The notes beneath the pieces were generated by a model. The model was not told the origin of the DNA, ran no database searches, and was given only the letters and a program-made list of their open reading frames with translations. From contig NZ_CP131935.1 in NCBI RefSeq assembly GCF_030704305.1, positions 1,054,001-1,118,000 of the forward strand: a stretch of DNA of 64,000 bases, read 5' to 3'. Positions 43,715-52,087 of the stretch are shown here, piece after piece. Position 1 is the stretch's first letter, and each line of letters opens with the position of its first letter. Position numbers and translations under genes: made by a program. This stretch comes from Massilia sp. R2A-15. GTDB lineage: Bacteria; Pseudomonadota; Gammaproteobacteria; Burkholderiales; Burkholderiaceae_D.

Positions 43715-44269
43715 CTAGTTCGGCGCGCGCGGCTGGCGCCGCATGCGCACGTGCGGCTGCATCGCTTCGAGCGTCGGCGGCGGCGATGCCAGGTCGTCCT
43801 CCAGTTCTTCCTTGCGCGCGGCAAGCCGGTGGCCCAGCGCGTGCAGCGCGAGGCCGGCCGCGCGCGCCAGGTCGAACAGCTCGCTTTCCTCCTTGTCGAT
43901 GTGGTGCATCACTTCCTCGCCCAGCACGGTGACGGTGGCGTCGTAGTGGTCGTCGCCCGGCGCCATGATGTCGAGCTGCCCGATCAGCTCGCGCGCGCCG
44001 GCATGCTCGATGTCGGCCTCGTCGAGCAGTTCTTCGTCGTCGGCGCCGCTCGCCGCGCGCAACGCCGGGTAGAAGATTTCTTCCTCGAGCCTGCTGTGCA
44101 GGGTCAGCGCGCGGCAGATCGCGTCCACCAGTTCTCCCTTGCGCCGGTGTGCGCCGCCGTTGCCCTTGAGCGCGTCGAACTCGCGAAACAGCGCCTTGAC
44201 CTGGTCGTGGTCGCTCTTGAGCATTTCCAGCGCGTCCTTGTCCGCGCCGTCTGGTGTTGCCGGTTTCAT
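43715..44269 (-). CDS. Hemerythrin-domain protein
   Basis: A 184-residue protein. The hemerythrin ligand pattern is visible: DHDQV near residue 21, LHSRLEEEIFYPAL (His58 with Glu), EHAGARELIGQL, and HHIDKEESELF near 130. These carry a non-haem di-iron site that binds O2 or NO. A C-terminal helix plus basic tail follows. It forms a group with a phasin gene (29 bp upstream in reading order) and a KGG stress gene downstream, suggesting a stationary or microaerobic stress unit. Confidence 0.87.
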   Translation of the reverse strand: MKPATPDGADKDALEMLKSDHDQVKALFREFDALKGNGGAHRRKGELVDAICRALTLHSRLEEEIFYPALRAASGADDEELLDEADIEHAGARELIGQLDIMAPGDDHYDATVTVLGEEVMHHIDKEESELFDLARAAGLALHALGHRLAARKEELEDDLASPPPTLEAMQPHVRMRRQPRAPN

Positions 44270-44298
44270 GGTGGGCTCCGTGGATGTGCGGCGGTGGA

Positions 44299-44736
44299 TC
44301 AGTGGGGTTTGCCGGCGGGATTGCCTTCGCTGGCGGCGAGAGGGGAGGTGACGCCGGCGGCGGCATGGCGCACCAGCTCGTCGGCGACCGCGCCGGCGCT
44401 GCGGCTCGCTTCAGGAATCCGGGCTTCGGCGGCGTGCGTGAAGTCGGCCTGGGCGCCGGCCAGCACGCGCAGCAGGTGCTCCTGCCAGGAGCGGATGCGC
44501 TCGGTGGCCGGCTGCAGCTGTTTCATGGCGGCCTGGGAATACTGGACCGGGTCGGTGCATCCGAGCAGTTCGCGGCTGGCGTGCAGCGATCCTTCGATCG
44601 TCTGGCGCGCCAGTTTCAGGTTCATTTCATTGAGCTGGCGCGCGGTGTCGAACGCCTTCTGCGAGAATTCGTTGATGAAGTCGACCTGCGATTCGAGGTG
44701 CGAACGCAGGGCGGGGTTGTCGCTTAAAAATTGCAT
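44299..44736 (-). CDS. Phasin-family protein
   Basis: A 145-residue helical protein with a phasin-like pattern: LESQVDFINEFSQKAFDTARQLNEMNLKLARQTIEGS, then SQAAMKQLQPATERIRSWQEHLLRVLAGAQADF. Phasins coat polyhydroxybutyrate granules and control their size. The ATG at 44736 is preferred to a GTG 18 codons upstream. PhaB at 24288 gives independent support for PHB metabolism in this organism. Confidence 0.85.
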   Translation of the reverse strand: MQFLSDNPALRSHLESQVDFINEFSQKAFDTARQLNEMNLKLARQTIEGSLHASRELLGCTDPVQYSQAAMKQLQPATERIRSWQEHLLRVLAGAQADFTHAAEARIPEASRSAGAVADELVRHAAAGVTSPLAASEGNPAGKPH

Positions 44737-44860
44737 GATGTCCTCAGCTTGAACGTGACGAAATGGCGCCGTCGGGAAGACAGCGCGCATTCAGGTAGAT
44801 GCCGTTTGGGGCGCTTAGTTCAGGCTAATTCCGAGGAAGATGGGGAGGGTCAAGCAAGAT

Positions 44861-44887
44861 GGGGTCAGGTCCGCGGGACCAGACCCC
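44861..44887. repeat. Family A palindrome
   Basis: GGGGTCAGGTCC and GGACCAGACCCC with a GCG centre, 10 bp from the oxidoreductase stop codon. Confidence 0.9.
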
Positions 44888-44896
44888 GGGCATCCA

Positions 44897-45928
44897 TTAC
44901 GCGTCGGCGACTTTCAGAACCAGTTTGCCGAAATTTTTCCCTTCGAAGAGCATCAGCAGCGCGTCGGGGAAGTGCTCCAGGCCCTCGACGACGTCTTCGC
45001 GGCTCTTGAACGTGCCTTCCTTCATCCATTTGGCCAGCGCGGCCACGCCTTCCGGATAGCGCGGCGCGTAATCGAACACGACCATGCCTTCCATCCGCGC
45101 GCGGTGCACCAGCAGCGACAGGTAGTTGGCGGGTCCTTTGACCGGCGTGGTGTTGTTGTATTGCGAGATGGCGCCGCAGATGACAATGCGCGCCTTCATG
45201 TTGATGCGCGAGAGCACGGCGTCGAGGATCTCGCCGCCGACGTTGTCAAAGTAGACGTCGACGCCGTTCGGGCAATGCTCCTTGAGGCCGGCGCGCACGT
45301 CGCCGCCCTTGTAGTCGATGCAGGCGTCGAAGCCGAGTTCTTTCACGACGAAGTCGCACTTGTCCTTGCCGCCGGCGATGCCGACCACGCGGCAGCCCAG
45401 GTGCCGGGCGACCTGGCCGACGGTCTGGCCGACCGCGCCGGCCGCGCCCGACACCACCACCGTTTCGCCGGCCTTGGGTTGGCCCACTTCGATCAGGCCG
45501 AAGTAGCCGGTCATGCCGGGCATGCCGAGCGTGTTGAGCCAGGTGGTCAGCGGCGCCATGCGCGGATCGATCTTGAAGAAGTTGCCGTACTTGTCGTCGG
45601 CCGCGCCGGCCCAGTAGGCCTGCACGCCGATGCCGCCCGACACGTAATCGCCCACCGCGAACTTCGGCGACTTCGATTCCACCACGACTCCGACGCCGCC
45701 GGCGCGCATGACGTCGCCGATGCCGACCGGCTTGATATACGACTTGCTGTCGTTCATCCAGCCGCGCATGGCCGGGTCGAGCGACAGGTACAGCGCCTTG
45801 ACGATGATTTCGCCATCGCCGATCTCGCGCACCGGCTCCGTCACGTGCTGCCAGTCGGTCGGTTTCGGCAGGCCCACGGGGCGGGCGGCGAGGCGAAATT
45901 GCTGATTCTGCAGGACGGTGGCGGGCAT
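44897..45928 (-). CDS. NADP-dependent oxidoreductase (MDR superfamily)
   Basis: A 343-residue medium-chain dehydrogenase of the zinc-free, leukotriene-B4-dehydrogenase/curcumin-reductase type. It begins QNQQFRLAARPVGLPKPTDW and contains LSLDPAMRGWMNDSKSYIKPV, GMTGYFGLIEVGQPKAGETVVVSGAAGAVGQTVGQVA (AxxGxxG nucleotide loop) and FDNVGGEILDAVL. It probably reduces alpha,beta-unsaturated ketones or aldehydes. The ATG at 45928 is chosen; a much longer ORF overlaps the next gene and is false. Confidence 0.9.
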   Translation of the reverse strand: MPATVLQNQQFRLAARPVGLPKPTDWQHVTEPVREIGDGEIIVKALYLSLDPAMRGWMNDSKSYIKPVGIGDVMRAGGVGVVVESKSPKFAVGDYVSGGIGVQAYWAGAADDKYGNFFKIDPRMAPLTTWLNTLGMPGMTGYFGLIEVGQPKAGETVVVSGAAGAVGQTVGQVARHLGCRVVGIAGGKDKCDFVVKELGFDACIDYKGGDVRAGLKEHCPNGVDVYFDNVGGEILDAVLSRINMKARIVICGAISQYNNTTPVKGPANYLSLLVHRARMEGMVVFDYAPRYPEGVAALAKWMKEGTFKSREDVVEGLEHFPDALLMLFEGKNFGKLVLKVADA

Positions 45929-46069
45929 GGCGCTTCCTTCGAATGTGGGTTGGAGCGGATCACTATACCGCAAAATGCACGGTCGTACTATTTTGACCAT
46001 GGTGGCGTATTGCCCAGCCCGTGAGACAATAGCGGACTCGCCCGAGATCGACTTGCCCCGCCCGCCGCC

Positions 46070-46939
46070 ATGACGACGCCCGAATACATCCTGACCTTGT
46101 CCTGCTTCGACCAGCGCGGCATCGTGCATCGCGTATCGGGCTTCCTCGCGGACCACGGCTGCAACATCATCGATTCGGCGCAGTTCGGCGACGCCGAATC
46201 GAAGCTGTTCTTCATGCGCGTGCATTTTGCGCTGGAAGACGCCGGCGTGGACGACAGCGACCTGCGCGCCGATTTTGCGGCGCTCGGCGAATCGATGGCG
46301 ATGAACTGGCAGCTGCACGACGCGCACGCCAGGCCGCGCGTGATGCTGATGGTGTCGAAGATCGGCCACTGCCTGAACGACCTGCTGTTCCGTTACAAGA
46401 GCGGGCTGCTGCCGGTGGAGATTCCGGCGATCGTGTCGAACCATATGGACTTTTATCAGCTGGCGGCCAGCTACAACATCCCGTTCCACCACCTGCCGCT
46501 GGCGGCCGGAGCGGACGAGGGAGCGAAGCTGGCGCAGGAAGCGAAGGTGCTCGAGTTGATGGCCAGCCACAAGATCGAGCTGGTAGTGCTGGCGCGCTAC
46601 ATGCAGATCCTGTCGCCGGGACTGTGCGAGGCGATGCGCGGGAAGGCGATCAACATTCACCACTCCTTTCTGCCCAGCTTTAAGGGCGCCAGGCCGTACG
46701 CTCAGGCGCATTCGCGCGGCGTGAAGCTGATCGGCGCCACCGCGCACTTCGTCACGGGCGACCTGGACGAAGGGCCGATCATCGAACAGGACGTCGAACG
46801 GGTCGACCACGCGATGAGCGCCGAGACGCTGTCGGCGATCGGGCGCGACGTCGAATGCGTGGTGCTGGCGCGCGCGGTCAAATGGTTCGTCGAACACCGC
46901 ATTTTGCAAAACGGCGACAAGACAGTCGTCTTCAAATAA
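46070..46939 (+). CDS. purU: Formyltetrahydrofolate deformylase PurU
   Basis: A 289-residue protein with an N-terminal ACT domain (ILTLSCFDQRGIVHRVSGFLADHGCNIIDSAQF) and a C-terminal formyltransferase-like catalytic domain (VSKIGHCLNDLLFRYKSG, INIHHSFLPSFKGARPYAQAHSRGVKLIGATAHFV, DEGPIIEQDVERVDH) with the His/Asp residues expected. It hydrolyses 10-formyl-THF to formate and THF, feeding PurT and balancing one-carbon units. Divergent from the oxidoreductase; a yaeQ gene follows after 16 bp. Confidence 0.95.
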   Translation: MTTPEYILTLSCFDQRGIVHRVSGFLADHGCNIIDSAQFGDAESKLFFMRVHFALEDAGVDDSDLRADFAALGESMAMNWQLHDAHARPRVMLMVSKIGHCLNDLLFRYKSGLLPVEIPAIVSNHMDFYQLAASYNIPFHHLPLAAGADEGAKLAQEAKVLELMASHKIELVVLARYMQILSPGLCEAMRGKAINIHHSFLPSFKGARPYAQAHSRGVKLIGATAHFVTGDLDEGPIIEQDVERVDHAMSAETLSAIGRDVECVVLARAVKWFVEHRILQNGDKTVVFK

Positions 46940-46955
46940 CTCACACCTAGAATTA

Positions 46956-47498
46956 ATGGCACTCAAAGCGACAATCTACAAGGCAGAACTGCAAATCGCG
47001 GACATGGACCGCAACTACTACGGGCAGCACTTGCTGACGGTGGCGCGGCATCCGTCCGAGACCGACGAACGCGTGATGATCCGCGTGCTGGCGTTCGCGA
47101 TTCACGCCAGCGAGGCGCTGACGTTCACCAAGGGCCTGTTCGACACCGACGAGCCGGACCTGTGGCAGAAGGACCTGACGGGCGCGATCGAGCTGTGGGT
47201 CGAAGTGGGGCAGCCCGACGAAAAGCGCCTGATGAAGGCGTGCGGACGGTCCGAGCGCGTGGTGGTGTACAGCTACAGCGCCACCAGCCATATCTGGTAC
47301 AAGCAGATCGCCAACAAGCTGGAACGCGCCAAGAACCTGGAAGTGATCAACATTCCGGCCGAAGCGAGCGCGCAGCTGGAGAAGATGGCGAACCGGAACA
47401 TGCAGCTGCAGTGCACGATCCAGGATGGGCAGATCTGGCTGACCGACAGCATCGAGACGGTGCTGATCGAGCGCGAGACGTTCAAGGCTATTCGCTGA
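46956..47498 (+). CDS. yaeQ: YaeQ-family protein
   Basis: A 180-residue protein with the YaeQ blocks: KATIYKAELQIADMDRNYY, HLLTVARHPSETDERVMIRVLAFA, GLFDTDEPDLWQKDLTGAIELWVEVGQPDEKRL and a C-terminal YSYSATSHIWYKQ. YaeQ has a PD-(D/E)XK nuclease-like fold, but its activity is not settled. It lies downstream of purU with a short gap. The family A palindrome starts 14 bases after the stop. Confidence 0.95.
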   Translation: MALKATIYKAELQIADMDRNYYGQHLLTVARHPSETDERVMIRVLAFAIHASEALTFTKGLFDTDEPDLWQKDLTGAIELWVEVGQPDEKRLMKACGRSERVVVYSYSATSHIWYKQIANKLERAKNLEVINIPAEASAQLEKMANRNMQLQCTIQDGQIWLTDSIETVLIERETFKAIR

Positions 47499-47511
47499 CC
47501 GCAACAAGCTC

Positions 47512-47538
47512 GGGGTCAGGTCCGGCGGACCTGACCCC
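47512..47538. repeat. Family A palindrome
   Basis: GGGGTCAGGTCC and GGACCTGACCCC, just after yaeQ. It lies directly upstream of the -10 of the copper operon. Confidence 0.9.
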
Positions 47539-47546
47539 ATCTTCTA

Positions 47547-47552
47547 TATAAT
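47547..47552 (+). promoter_or_regulatory. Likely -10 element of the copper operon
   Basis: A perfect TATAAT ends 7 bases before the ATG at 47560. The start of transcription would fall on or next to that ATG, so the DUF2946 mRNA may be leaderless. No Shine-Dalgarno sequence is present and no clear -35 is seen; the family A palindrome covers that position. Confidence 0.45.
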
Positions 47553-47559
47553 CCACCAC

Positions 47560-47928
47560 ATGCGAATTAAATCGACAAGCTGGCGCTGGACCCTCTGGAG
47601 CGCGTGTTTCGCGATGCTGATGAACGCGCTCGCCCCGTCGATCTCGCACGCGATGGCGGCAAGGCAGAGCGTGCCGGCGACCTGGGAAATCTGCAGCGTC
47701 GATGCGCCGCAGGCATCCAAGCACGCCAGCACCCACCAGGCCGACGCGATGGCCGATTGCGGCTATTGCCTCCCGCACGGCGGCAGCTTTGCGCTGATGC
47801 CAACCACGGTCTCCGGCCTTGGCCTGATCGGCGGCCACGCGCTGCGCCCATTCCTGTTCTACCGCGCGCCGCAGCCGCTGCTCGCGCTCACCGCGGCGCC
47901 GCCGCGCGGTCCTCCTTCGGTTTCCTGA
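47560..47928 (+). CDS. DUF2946 copper-associated protein
   Basis: A 122-residue protein: an N-terminal signal/anchor (WTLWSACFAMLMNALAPSISHAMA), two cysteines near CSVDAP, then CGYCLPHGG, a Cys-x2-Cys plus His metal site, then a second hydrophobic segment and a Pro/Arg-rich end. DUF2946 proteins are small periplasmic or membrane proteins next to copper uptake genes. Followed by PCu(A)C, YcnI and a TonB receptor, which form one operon. A role in copper capture or delivery is inferred. Confidence 0.8.
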   Translation: MRIKSTSWRWTLWSACFAMLMNALAPSISHAMAARQSVPATWEICSVDAPQASKHASTHQADAMADCGYCLPHGGSFALMPTTVSGLGLIGGHALRPFLFYRAPQPLLALTAAPPRGPPSVS

Positions 47929-47976
47929 TTCGCCACGCCGCCGCCAGGCGCCAAACCAAATCAATCAGGAACCACC

Positions 47977-48411
47977 ATGAACAAGCATGTATTCGCGCTG
48001 ATCGTTTCGATCGCGCTCGCCTCGACCGCCTTCGCCCAAACCACCGTCACCGAACCCTGGGCGCGCGCCACCGTGCCGCAGCAAACCTCCGGCGGCGTCT
48101 ACCTTCAACTGCGCTCGCCCGACGCCGCGCGCCTGGTCAAGGCCACGTCGCCGGCCGCCCGCTCGGTCGAAATCCACACGATGGAAATGAACGGCCAGAT
48201 GATGAAGATGCGCGAAGTCGACGCAATCGACCTGCCGGCCGGCCAGAGCGTCGGCAACTTCCACATCATGCTGATGGGCCTCAAGCAGCAGCTCAAGGAA
48301 GGCCAGTCCGTGCCGCTGTCGCTGACCATCGAGCGCAAGGGCGGCAAGCGCGAAACCGTCATGGTCGATGCACCGGTCAAGCCAATCGGATTCACGCCGG
48401 GTCATCACTAA
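47977..48411 (+). CDS. Copper chaperone PCu(A)C
   Basis: A 144-residue periplasmic protein with a signal peptide (ALASTAFA-QT). The PCu(A)C core follows: VTEPWARATVPQQTSGGVYLQL, HTMEMNGQMMKMREVDAIDLPAGQ and FHIMLMGLKQQLKEGQ. The His plus Met residues HTMEM, MM and HIMLM are the Cu(I)-binding H(M)x10Mx21HxM motif. It delivers copper to the CuA site of cytochrome oxidase in the periplasm. The C-terminal HH may be a second site. The start has AGGA before it. Confidence 0.93.
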   Translation: MNKHVFALIVSIALASTAFAQTTVTEPWARATVPQQTSGGVYLQLRSPDAARLVKATSPAARSVEIHTMEMNGQMMKMREVDAIDLPAGQSVGNFHIMLMGLKQQLKEGQSVPLSLTIERKGGKRETVMVDAPVKPIGFTPGHH

Positions 48412-48424
48412 ACAAGGAAGAGCC

Positions 48425-48826
48425 ATGAAATCATCGACCTTGTTGATCGCGGCCCTGCTGGCCGCGCCGATGGCGCACGCGCATATCACCATCGAACAGA
48501 CTTCGGCGCCCGCGGGCGCCTATCAAAAGCTGACCTTCCGCGTCGGCCACGGCTGCGAAGGCAGCGCGACCAGCGGCATCACCGTGATCCTGCCCGAGGC
48601 GATCGCCCGTGCCAAGCCGATGCCCAAGGCCGGCTGGGCAATCACCATCGGCGAGCGTGACGTGAGCTGGAAGGGCGGCCCGCTCCCGGATGCGCAGTAC
48701 GACGAATTCGTCATGCAGGTGAAGCTTCCCGCCGCGGCGGGCAAGCAGGTATTCAAGGTGATCCAGCAATGCGAGAAGGGCCGCGCCGAATGGACGCCGG
48801 CCTTCGACGTGATGCCGCCGCAATAA
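48425..48826 (+). CDS. YcnI/DUF1775 periplasmic copper-binding protein
   Basis: A 133-residue protein with a signal peptide (AALLAAPMAHA-HI). The mature protein begins with His, as in YcnI where the N-terminal His and a later Trp/Glu bind Cu(II) (the 'copper-brace'). Conserved blocks are TIEQTSAPAGAYQKLTFRVGHGCEGSATSGITVILPE and a Cys pair (C near VGHGCEG and QQCEKGR). ATG at 48425 is preceded by AAGGAAGAG. Encoded between PCu(A)C and the TonB receptor, consistent with shared copper handling. Confidence 0.9.
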   Translation: MKSSTLLIAALLAAPMAHAHITIEQTSAPAGAYQKLTFRVGHGCEGSATSGITVILPEAIARAKPMPKAGWAITIGERDVSWKGGPLPDAQYDEFVMQVKLPAAAGKQVFKVIQQCEKGRAEWTPAFDVMPPQ

Positions 48827-48836
48827 AGAGGGCAGC

Positions 48837-51092
48837 ATGAAGTCCATTCCTTTCCATCGCGGCCAGATGGCCGCGCTGGTGGCGTGCGCGTTCCCGGCGC
48901 TGGCGCTGGCCAACCACGTCCCCAAAAATATCGAGACCGTCGTCGTCAGCGGCGGGCGCCCGACCACCTTGCCGACCCAGATTCCAACCACCATCGAGGG
49001 CATCACCGGCGAACAGGTGGAGGACCGCATCAACGCCACCGACAGCGAAGACGCGCTGAAGTACTTTCCGAGCCTGAACGTGCGCAAGCGCTATATCGGC
49101 GACTACGACCACGCGGTGCTGGCCAGCCGCGCTTCCGGCACCGGCAACAGCGCGCGCTCGCTGGTGTACGCGGACGGCATCCAGCTGTCGAATTTGCTCG
49201 GCAACGGCGCGACTTTCACGCCGCGCTGGGGCATGGTGGCGCCGGAAGAAATCGAGCGCGTCGATGTGCTGTACGGGCCGTTTTCCGCGGCGTATCCGGG
49301 CGGCTCGGTCGGCGCCGTGGTCGATTACCAGACGCGCATGCCGGACAAGCTGGAGGCGCACGTGAAGCTGTCGGCGTTCAGCCAGCGCTTCAAGCTGTAT
49401 GCGACCGACGACCGCTACTCCGGCTGGCAGGGCAGCGCTTCGGTGGGCGACCGGCAGGGTGCGTGGTCGTGGTGGATCGACGTGTCGCGGCTCGATAACG
49501 CGGGGCAGCCGATCACGTTCGCCAACAAGCTGGTGTCGACGGGCGTGACCAGCAACGCCGGGGTGCCTGTCACCGGAGCGATCGCCGACCGCAATCCGGC
49601 CAACAAGGCATGGCTGATCATCGGCGCGGCCGGGCAGACCGATACCGTGCAGGATCATGCGAAAGTAAAGCTTGCGTACGATATTTCGCCGGTGCTGCGG
49701 GCCAGCTACACGCTGGGATGGTGGGGCAACGATTCGGTGCGCAATGCGCAGTCGTATCTGAAAATGGGGTCAGGTCCGCAGGACCAGACCCCGGCCGTGA
49801 TCAATATCGACGGCCGGCGCTATGACGTGAAGGCGTCGGACCTTGCGCCGTCCGTCGCTTCGCTGTCGCACCTGATGCAGGGGTTCTCGCTCAAGCGGCA
49901 TGCGCGCGCGGAGTGGGACTGGGAAGTCGCGGCCAGCAAATACGATTATCGCGAAGACCGGGTGCGCACGCCGACGGTGCTGGCGGCGACCGGGCCGGGA
50001 ACGATCACCGACATGGCCGGCAGCGGCTGGACCACGCTGGCGCTGAAGGGCATCTGGCGCCCCAACGCGGCGCACGTCGTCGAGACAGGCGTGCAGTCGG
50101 ACAGCGCGCATCTGCGCACGCGCGTGTCGGCCAGCGGCGACTGGATCGGCGGGGCGCCGGCATCGATTGTCTCCAGGTTCAATGGCGATACGGGTCTGCA
50201 AAGCGTGTACGCGCAGGACACCTGGCGCTTTGCACCGCAGTGGAAGACGACTCTGGGCGCCCGCATCGAGCGATGGAGTGCGTTCGGTGGCGAACTGGCC
50301 AACGCGTCGAGCACGGTGCAGTTCGGCGAACGGCTTGAAACCAGCGTGTCGCCCAAGGCGGCGCTGTCGTTTGCGGCGGCGCGGGACTGGACCTTGAAAG
50401 CGTCGCTCGGCCGCGCGGTGCGCAACCCGACCGTTGCGGAGCTGTTCCAGGGCTCGATCGTCGACAATGCGATCGTCAACAGCGATCCGCTGCTGCGCGC
50501 GGAGAAGTCGTGGACGGGGGAATTCAGCGCCGAGCGGGTGCGGAACGACGGCGTACTGCGCGCGACTGTGTTTGCCGAGCGCACGCGCGACGCGCTGTAT
50601 TCGCAGCCGCTGACGGCCACCGTCAACACGGTGCAGAACATCGGGCGGATCCGCACCAATGGACTGGAACTGGCGTACCAGGCGGACGATGTGCTGGTGA
50701 GTGGCCTGTCCTTGTCAAGCAGCGTGACCTACGCCGACTCGATCATCACGGAAAACCGCGCGCTGCCTGCCAGCGTGGGCAAGCGGCAGCCGCGGGTGCC
50801 GGCGTGGCGGGCCAACCTGCTGGCGACATATCACACCGGCCAGCACTGGACCACCAGCTTCGGCGCGCGCTACAGCGGGCGGCAGTACAGCGCGCTCGAT
50901 AACAGCGACGTGCATGGCGATACTTATATGGGGGTGTCGGACTACCTGGTGACCGATGTGCGGGTGCGCTATCGGATGAACCGCAACTGGAGCGCCTCCG
51001 TGGGGATCGACAACCTGGGGAATGCGAAGTACTGGGCGTTTCATCCGTATCCGCAGAGGACTCTGATCGCCGAAGTACGATGGGATCTTTAG
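48837..51092 (+). CDS. TonB-dependent receptor (probable copper-linked)
   Basis: A 751-residue outer-membrane receptor. Signal peptide (CAFPALALA-NH), plug domain (QIPTTIEGITGEQVEDRINATDSEDALKYFPSL, VDVLYGPFSAAYPGGSVGAVVDY), then 22-strand barrel ending in an aromatic residue pattern (TLIAEVRWDL). Downstream of PCu(A)C and YcnI, so probably imports a copper complex. Codons 310-319 (KMGSGPQDQTP) come from an inserted family A palindrome at 49766, in frame and probably in an extracellular loop. Confidence 0.9.
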   Translation: MKSIPFHRGQMAALVACAFPALALANHVPKNIETVVVSGGRPTTLPTQIPTTIEGITGEQVEDRINATDSEDALKYFPSLNVRKRYIGDYDHAVLASRASGTGNSARSLVYADGIQLSNLLGNGATFTPRWGMVAPEEIERVDVLYGPFSAAYPGGSVGAVVDYQTRMPDKLEAHVKLSAFSQRFKLYATDDRYSGWQGSASVGDRQGAWSWWIDVSRLDNAGQPITFANKLVSTGVTSNAGVPVTGAIADRNPANKAWLIIGAAGQTDTVQDHAKVKLAYDISPVLRASYTLGWWGNDSVRNAQSYLKMGSGPQDQTPAVINIDGRRYDVKASDLAPSVASLSHLMQGFSLKRHARAEWDWEVAASKYDYREDRVRTPTVLAATGPGTITDMAGSGWTTLALKGIWRPNAAHVVETGVQSDSAHLRTRVSASGDWIGGAPASIVSRFNGDTGLQSVYAQDTWRFAPQWKTTLGARIERWSAFGGELANASSTVQFGERLETSVSPKAALSFAAARDWTLKASLGRAVRNPTVAELFQGSIVDNAIVNSDPLLRAEKSWTGEFSAERVRNDGVLRATVFAERTRDALYSQPLTATVNTVQNIGRIRTNGLELAYQADDVLVSGLSLSSSVTYADSIITENRALPASVGKRQPRVPAWRANLLATYHTGQHWTTSFGARYSGRQYSALDNSDVHGDTYMGVSDYLVTDVRVRYRMNRNWSASVGIDNLGNAKYWAFHPYPQRTLIAEVRWDL
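49766..49792. repeat. Family A palindrome inside the TonB receptor gene
   Basis: GGGGTCAGGTCC and GGACCAGACCCC, exactly 27 bp and therefore nine codons, inserted in the reading frame of the receptor without a stop. Confidence 0.95.
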
Positions 51093-51108
51093 CGGCGGCG
51101 ATAAAAAT

Positions 51109-51148
51109 GGGGACTAGGCGTCCCCGTCGCTCCGGCGGACCTGACCCC
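51109..51148. repeat. Family A variant (40-bp chimeric form), second copy
   Basis: Begins GGGGACTAGGCGTCCCCGTC and ends GGACCTGACCCC. It shares its middle with the copy at 25115, and lies between two converging genes. Confidence 0.8.
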
Positions 51149-51154
51149 AAAACC

Positions 51155-51910
51155 TTAACGCAGGGACCCGAGGCGGGTGGCGGTGCCGGAGCCCATGACC
51201 GATTTGCTGACCTTCGGGTCGCCGTAGTACTTGACGTCGCCCGAGCCGACGATGCTGACGTCGAGCGTGTCGCGCACCGAGATGGTCGCTTCGCCAGAGC
51301 CGGCGATGTTGACGCTGGCGCGTTCGGCTTTCAGCTTGCCCAGGTTGACGTCGCCCGAGCCGGCGATCGACAGCGACAGGTTGGACGCGCTGCCGCCGCT
51401 GACTTTCAAATCGCCGCTGCCGCCAAGGTCGATCGACAGCGTGTCGCTTTCCACGCCTTTGATGTTGATGGCGCCGGAGCCGCCCAGGTCCACCGTCAGT
51501 TTCGGACCGCGCAGCGCATCGGAATCGATGCTGCCGGAGCCGCCCAACGCCAGTCGGTCGATGGCCTTCGCGTTCACGACGATCTTCAGGCGGCGCGGCT
51601 CGATGCCGATGTTGCGCTTGTTCGTGCGGATCTGCAGGACGCCGTTTTCGACCACTGTTTCGATCAGCGGCATCAGGTTGTCGTCGGTCTCGATGGTGAC
51701 GCCTTCGGTGGCGCCGATGCGCAGGTCGACGCTGCCGGGAAGGCCCATCGAGACGCCCGTGAAGTGGCCAGGCGCGCGCGCTTCGGTCTTGAAGTGGCCG
51801 CTGCCCTGCGTCATTCCGAGGCCCCAGCCGCCGGCGTACGTGGCTGGAGCGACGACGGCGAGGGCGAGCATGGTGGCGGCGAGGCGGCGGGTCAGGCGGG
51901 GTGCGGTCAT
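51155..51910 (-). CDS. DUF2807 (head GIN) domain secreted protein
   Basis: A 251-residue protein with a signal peptide (LALAVVAPATYA-GG). The DUF2807 solenoid follows: repeating units with GSG motifs, such as LALGGSGSIDSDALRGPKLTVDLGGSGAINIKG and IAGSGDVNLGKLKAERASVNIAGSGEATIS. This is a right-handed beta-solenoid with no catalytic residues and unknown function, periplasmic or outer-membrane. The ATG at 51910 is preceded by AAAGGACC. Confidence 0.88.
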   Translation of the reverse strand: MTAPRLTRRLAATMLALAVVAPATYAGGWGLGMTQGSGHFKTEARAPGHFTGVSMGLPGSVDLRIGATEGVTIETDDNLMPLIETVVENGVLQIRTNKRNIGIEPRRLKIVVNAKAIDRLALGGSGSIDSDALRGPKLTVDLGGSGAINIKGVESDTLSIDLGGSGDLKVSGGSASNLSLSIAGSGDVNLGKLKAERASVNIAGSGEATISVRDTLDVSIVGSGDVKYYGDPKVSKSVMGSGTATRLGSLR

Positions 51911-52087
51911 GGCGTGGTCCTTTCAAAGAGATATAGGTCTGACCGTATAGTAAGAAAACCGCGTTCCGCGTGGCTGGCGTTTGCGACAGATTGCGCGCCG
52001 GGCCGGACAGAATGCAAATTTGCGCCCCCGAGGCGGTATCATGGCGGGTCCGGACAGGCGTCCGGCACGTCACATTATTGGAATCTC

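Noticed and set aside
42504..44366. Minus-strand ORF of 620 codons spanning several genes
   Set aside because: It runs across the YgjP, KGG, hemerythrin and repeat regions in a different frame and is Pro/Arg-rich nonsense.
44897..46966. Extended oxidoreductase ORF to 46966
   Set aside because: The extra 346 codons are antisense to purU. The real start is 45928.
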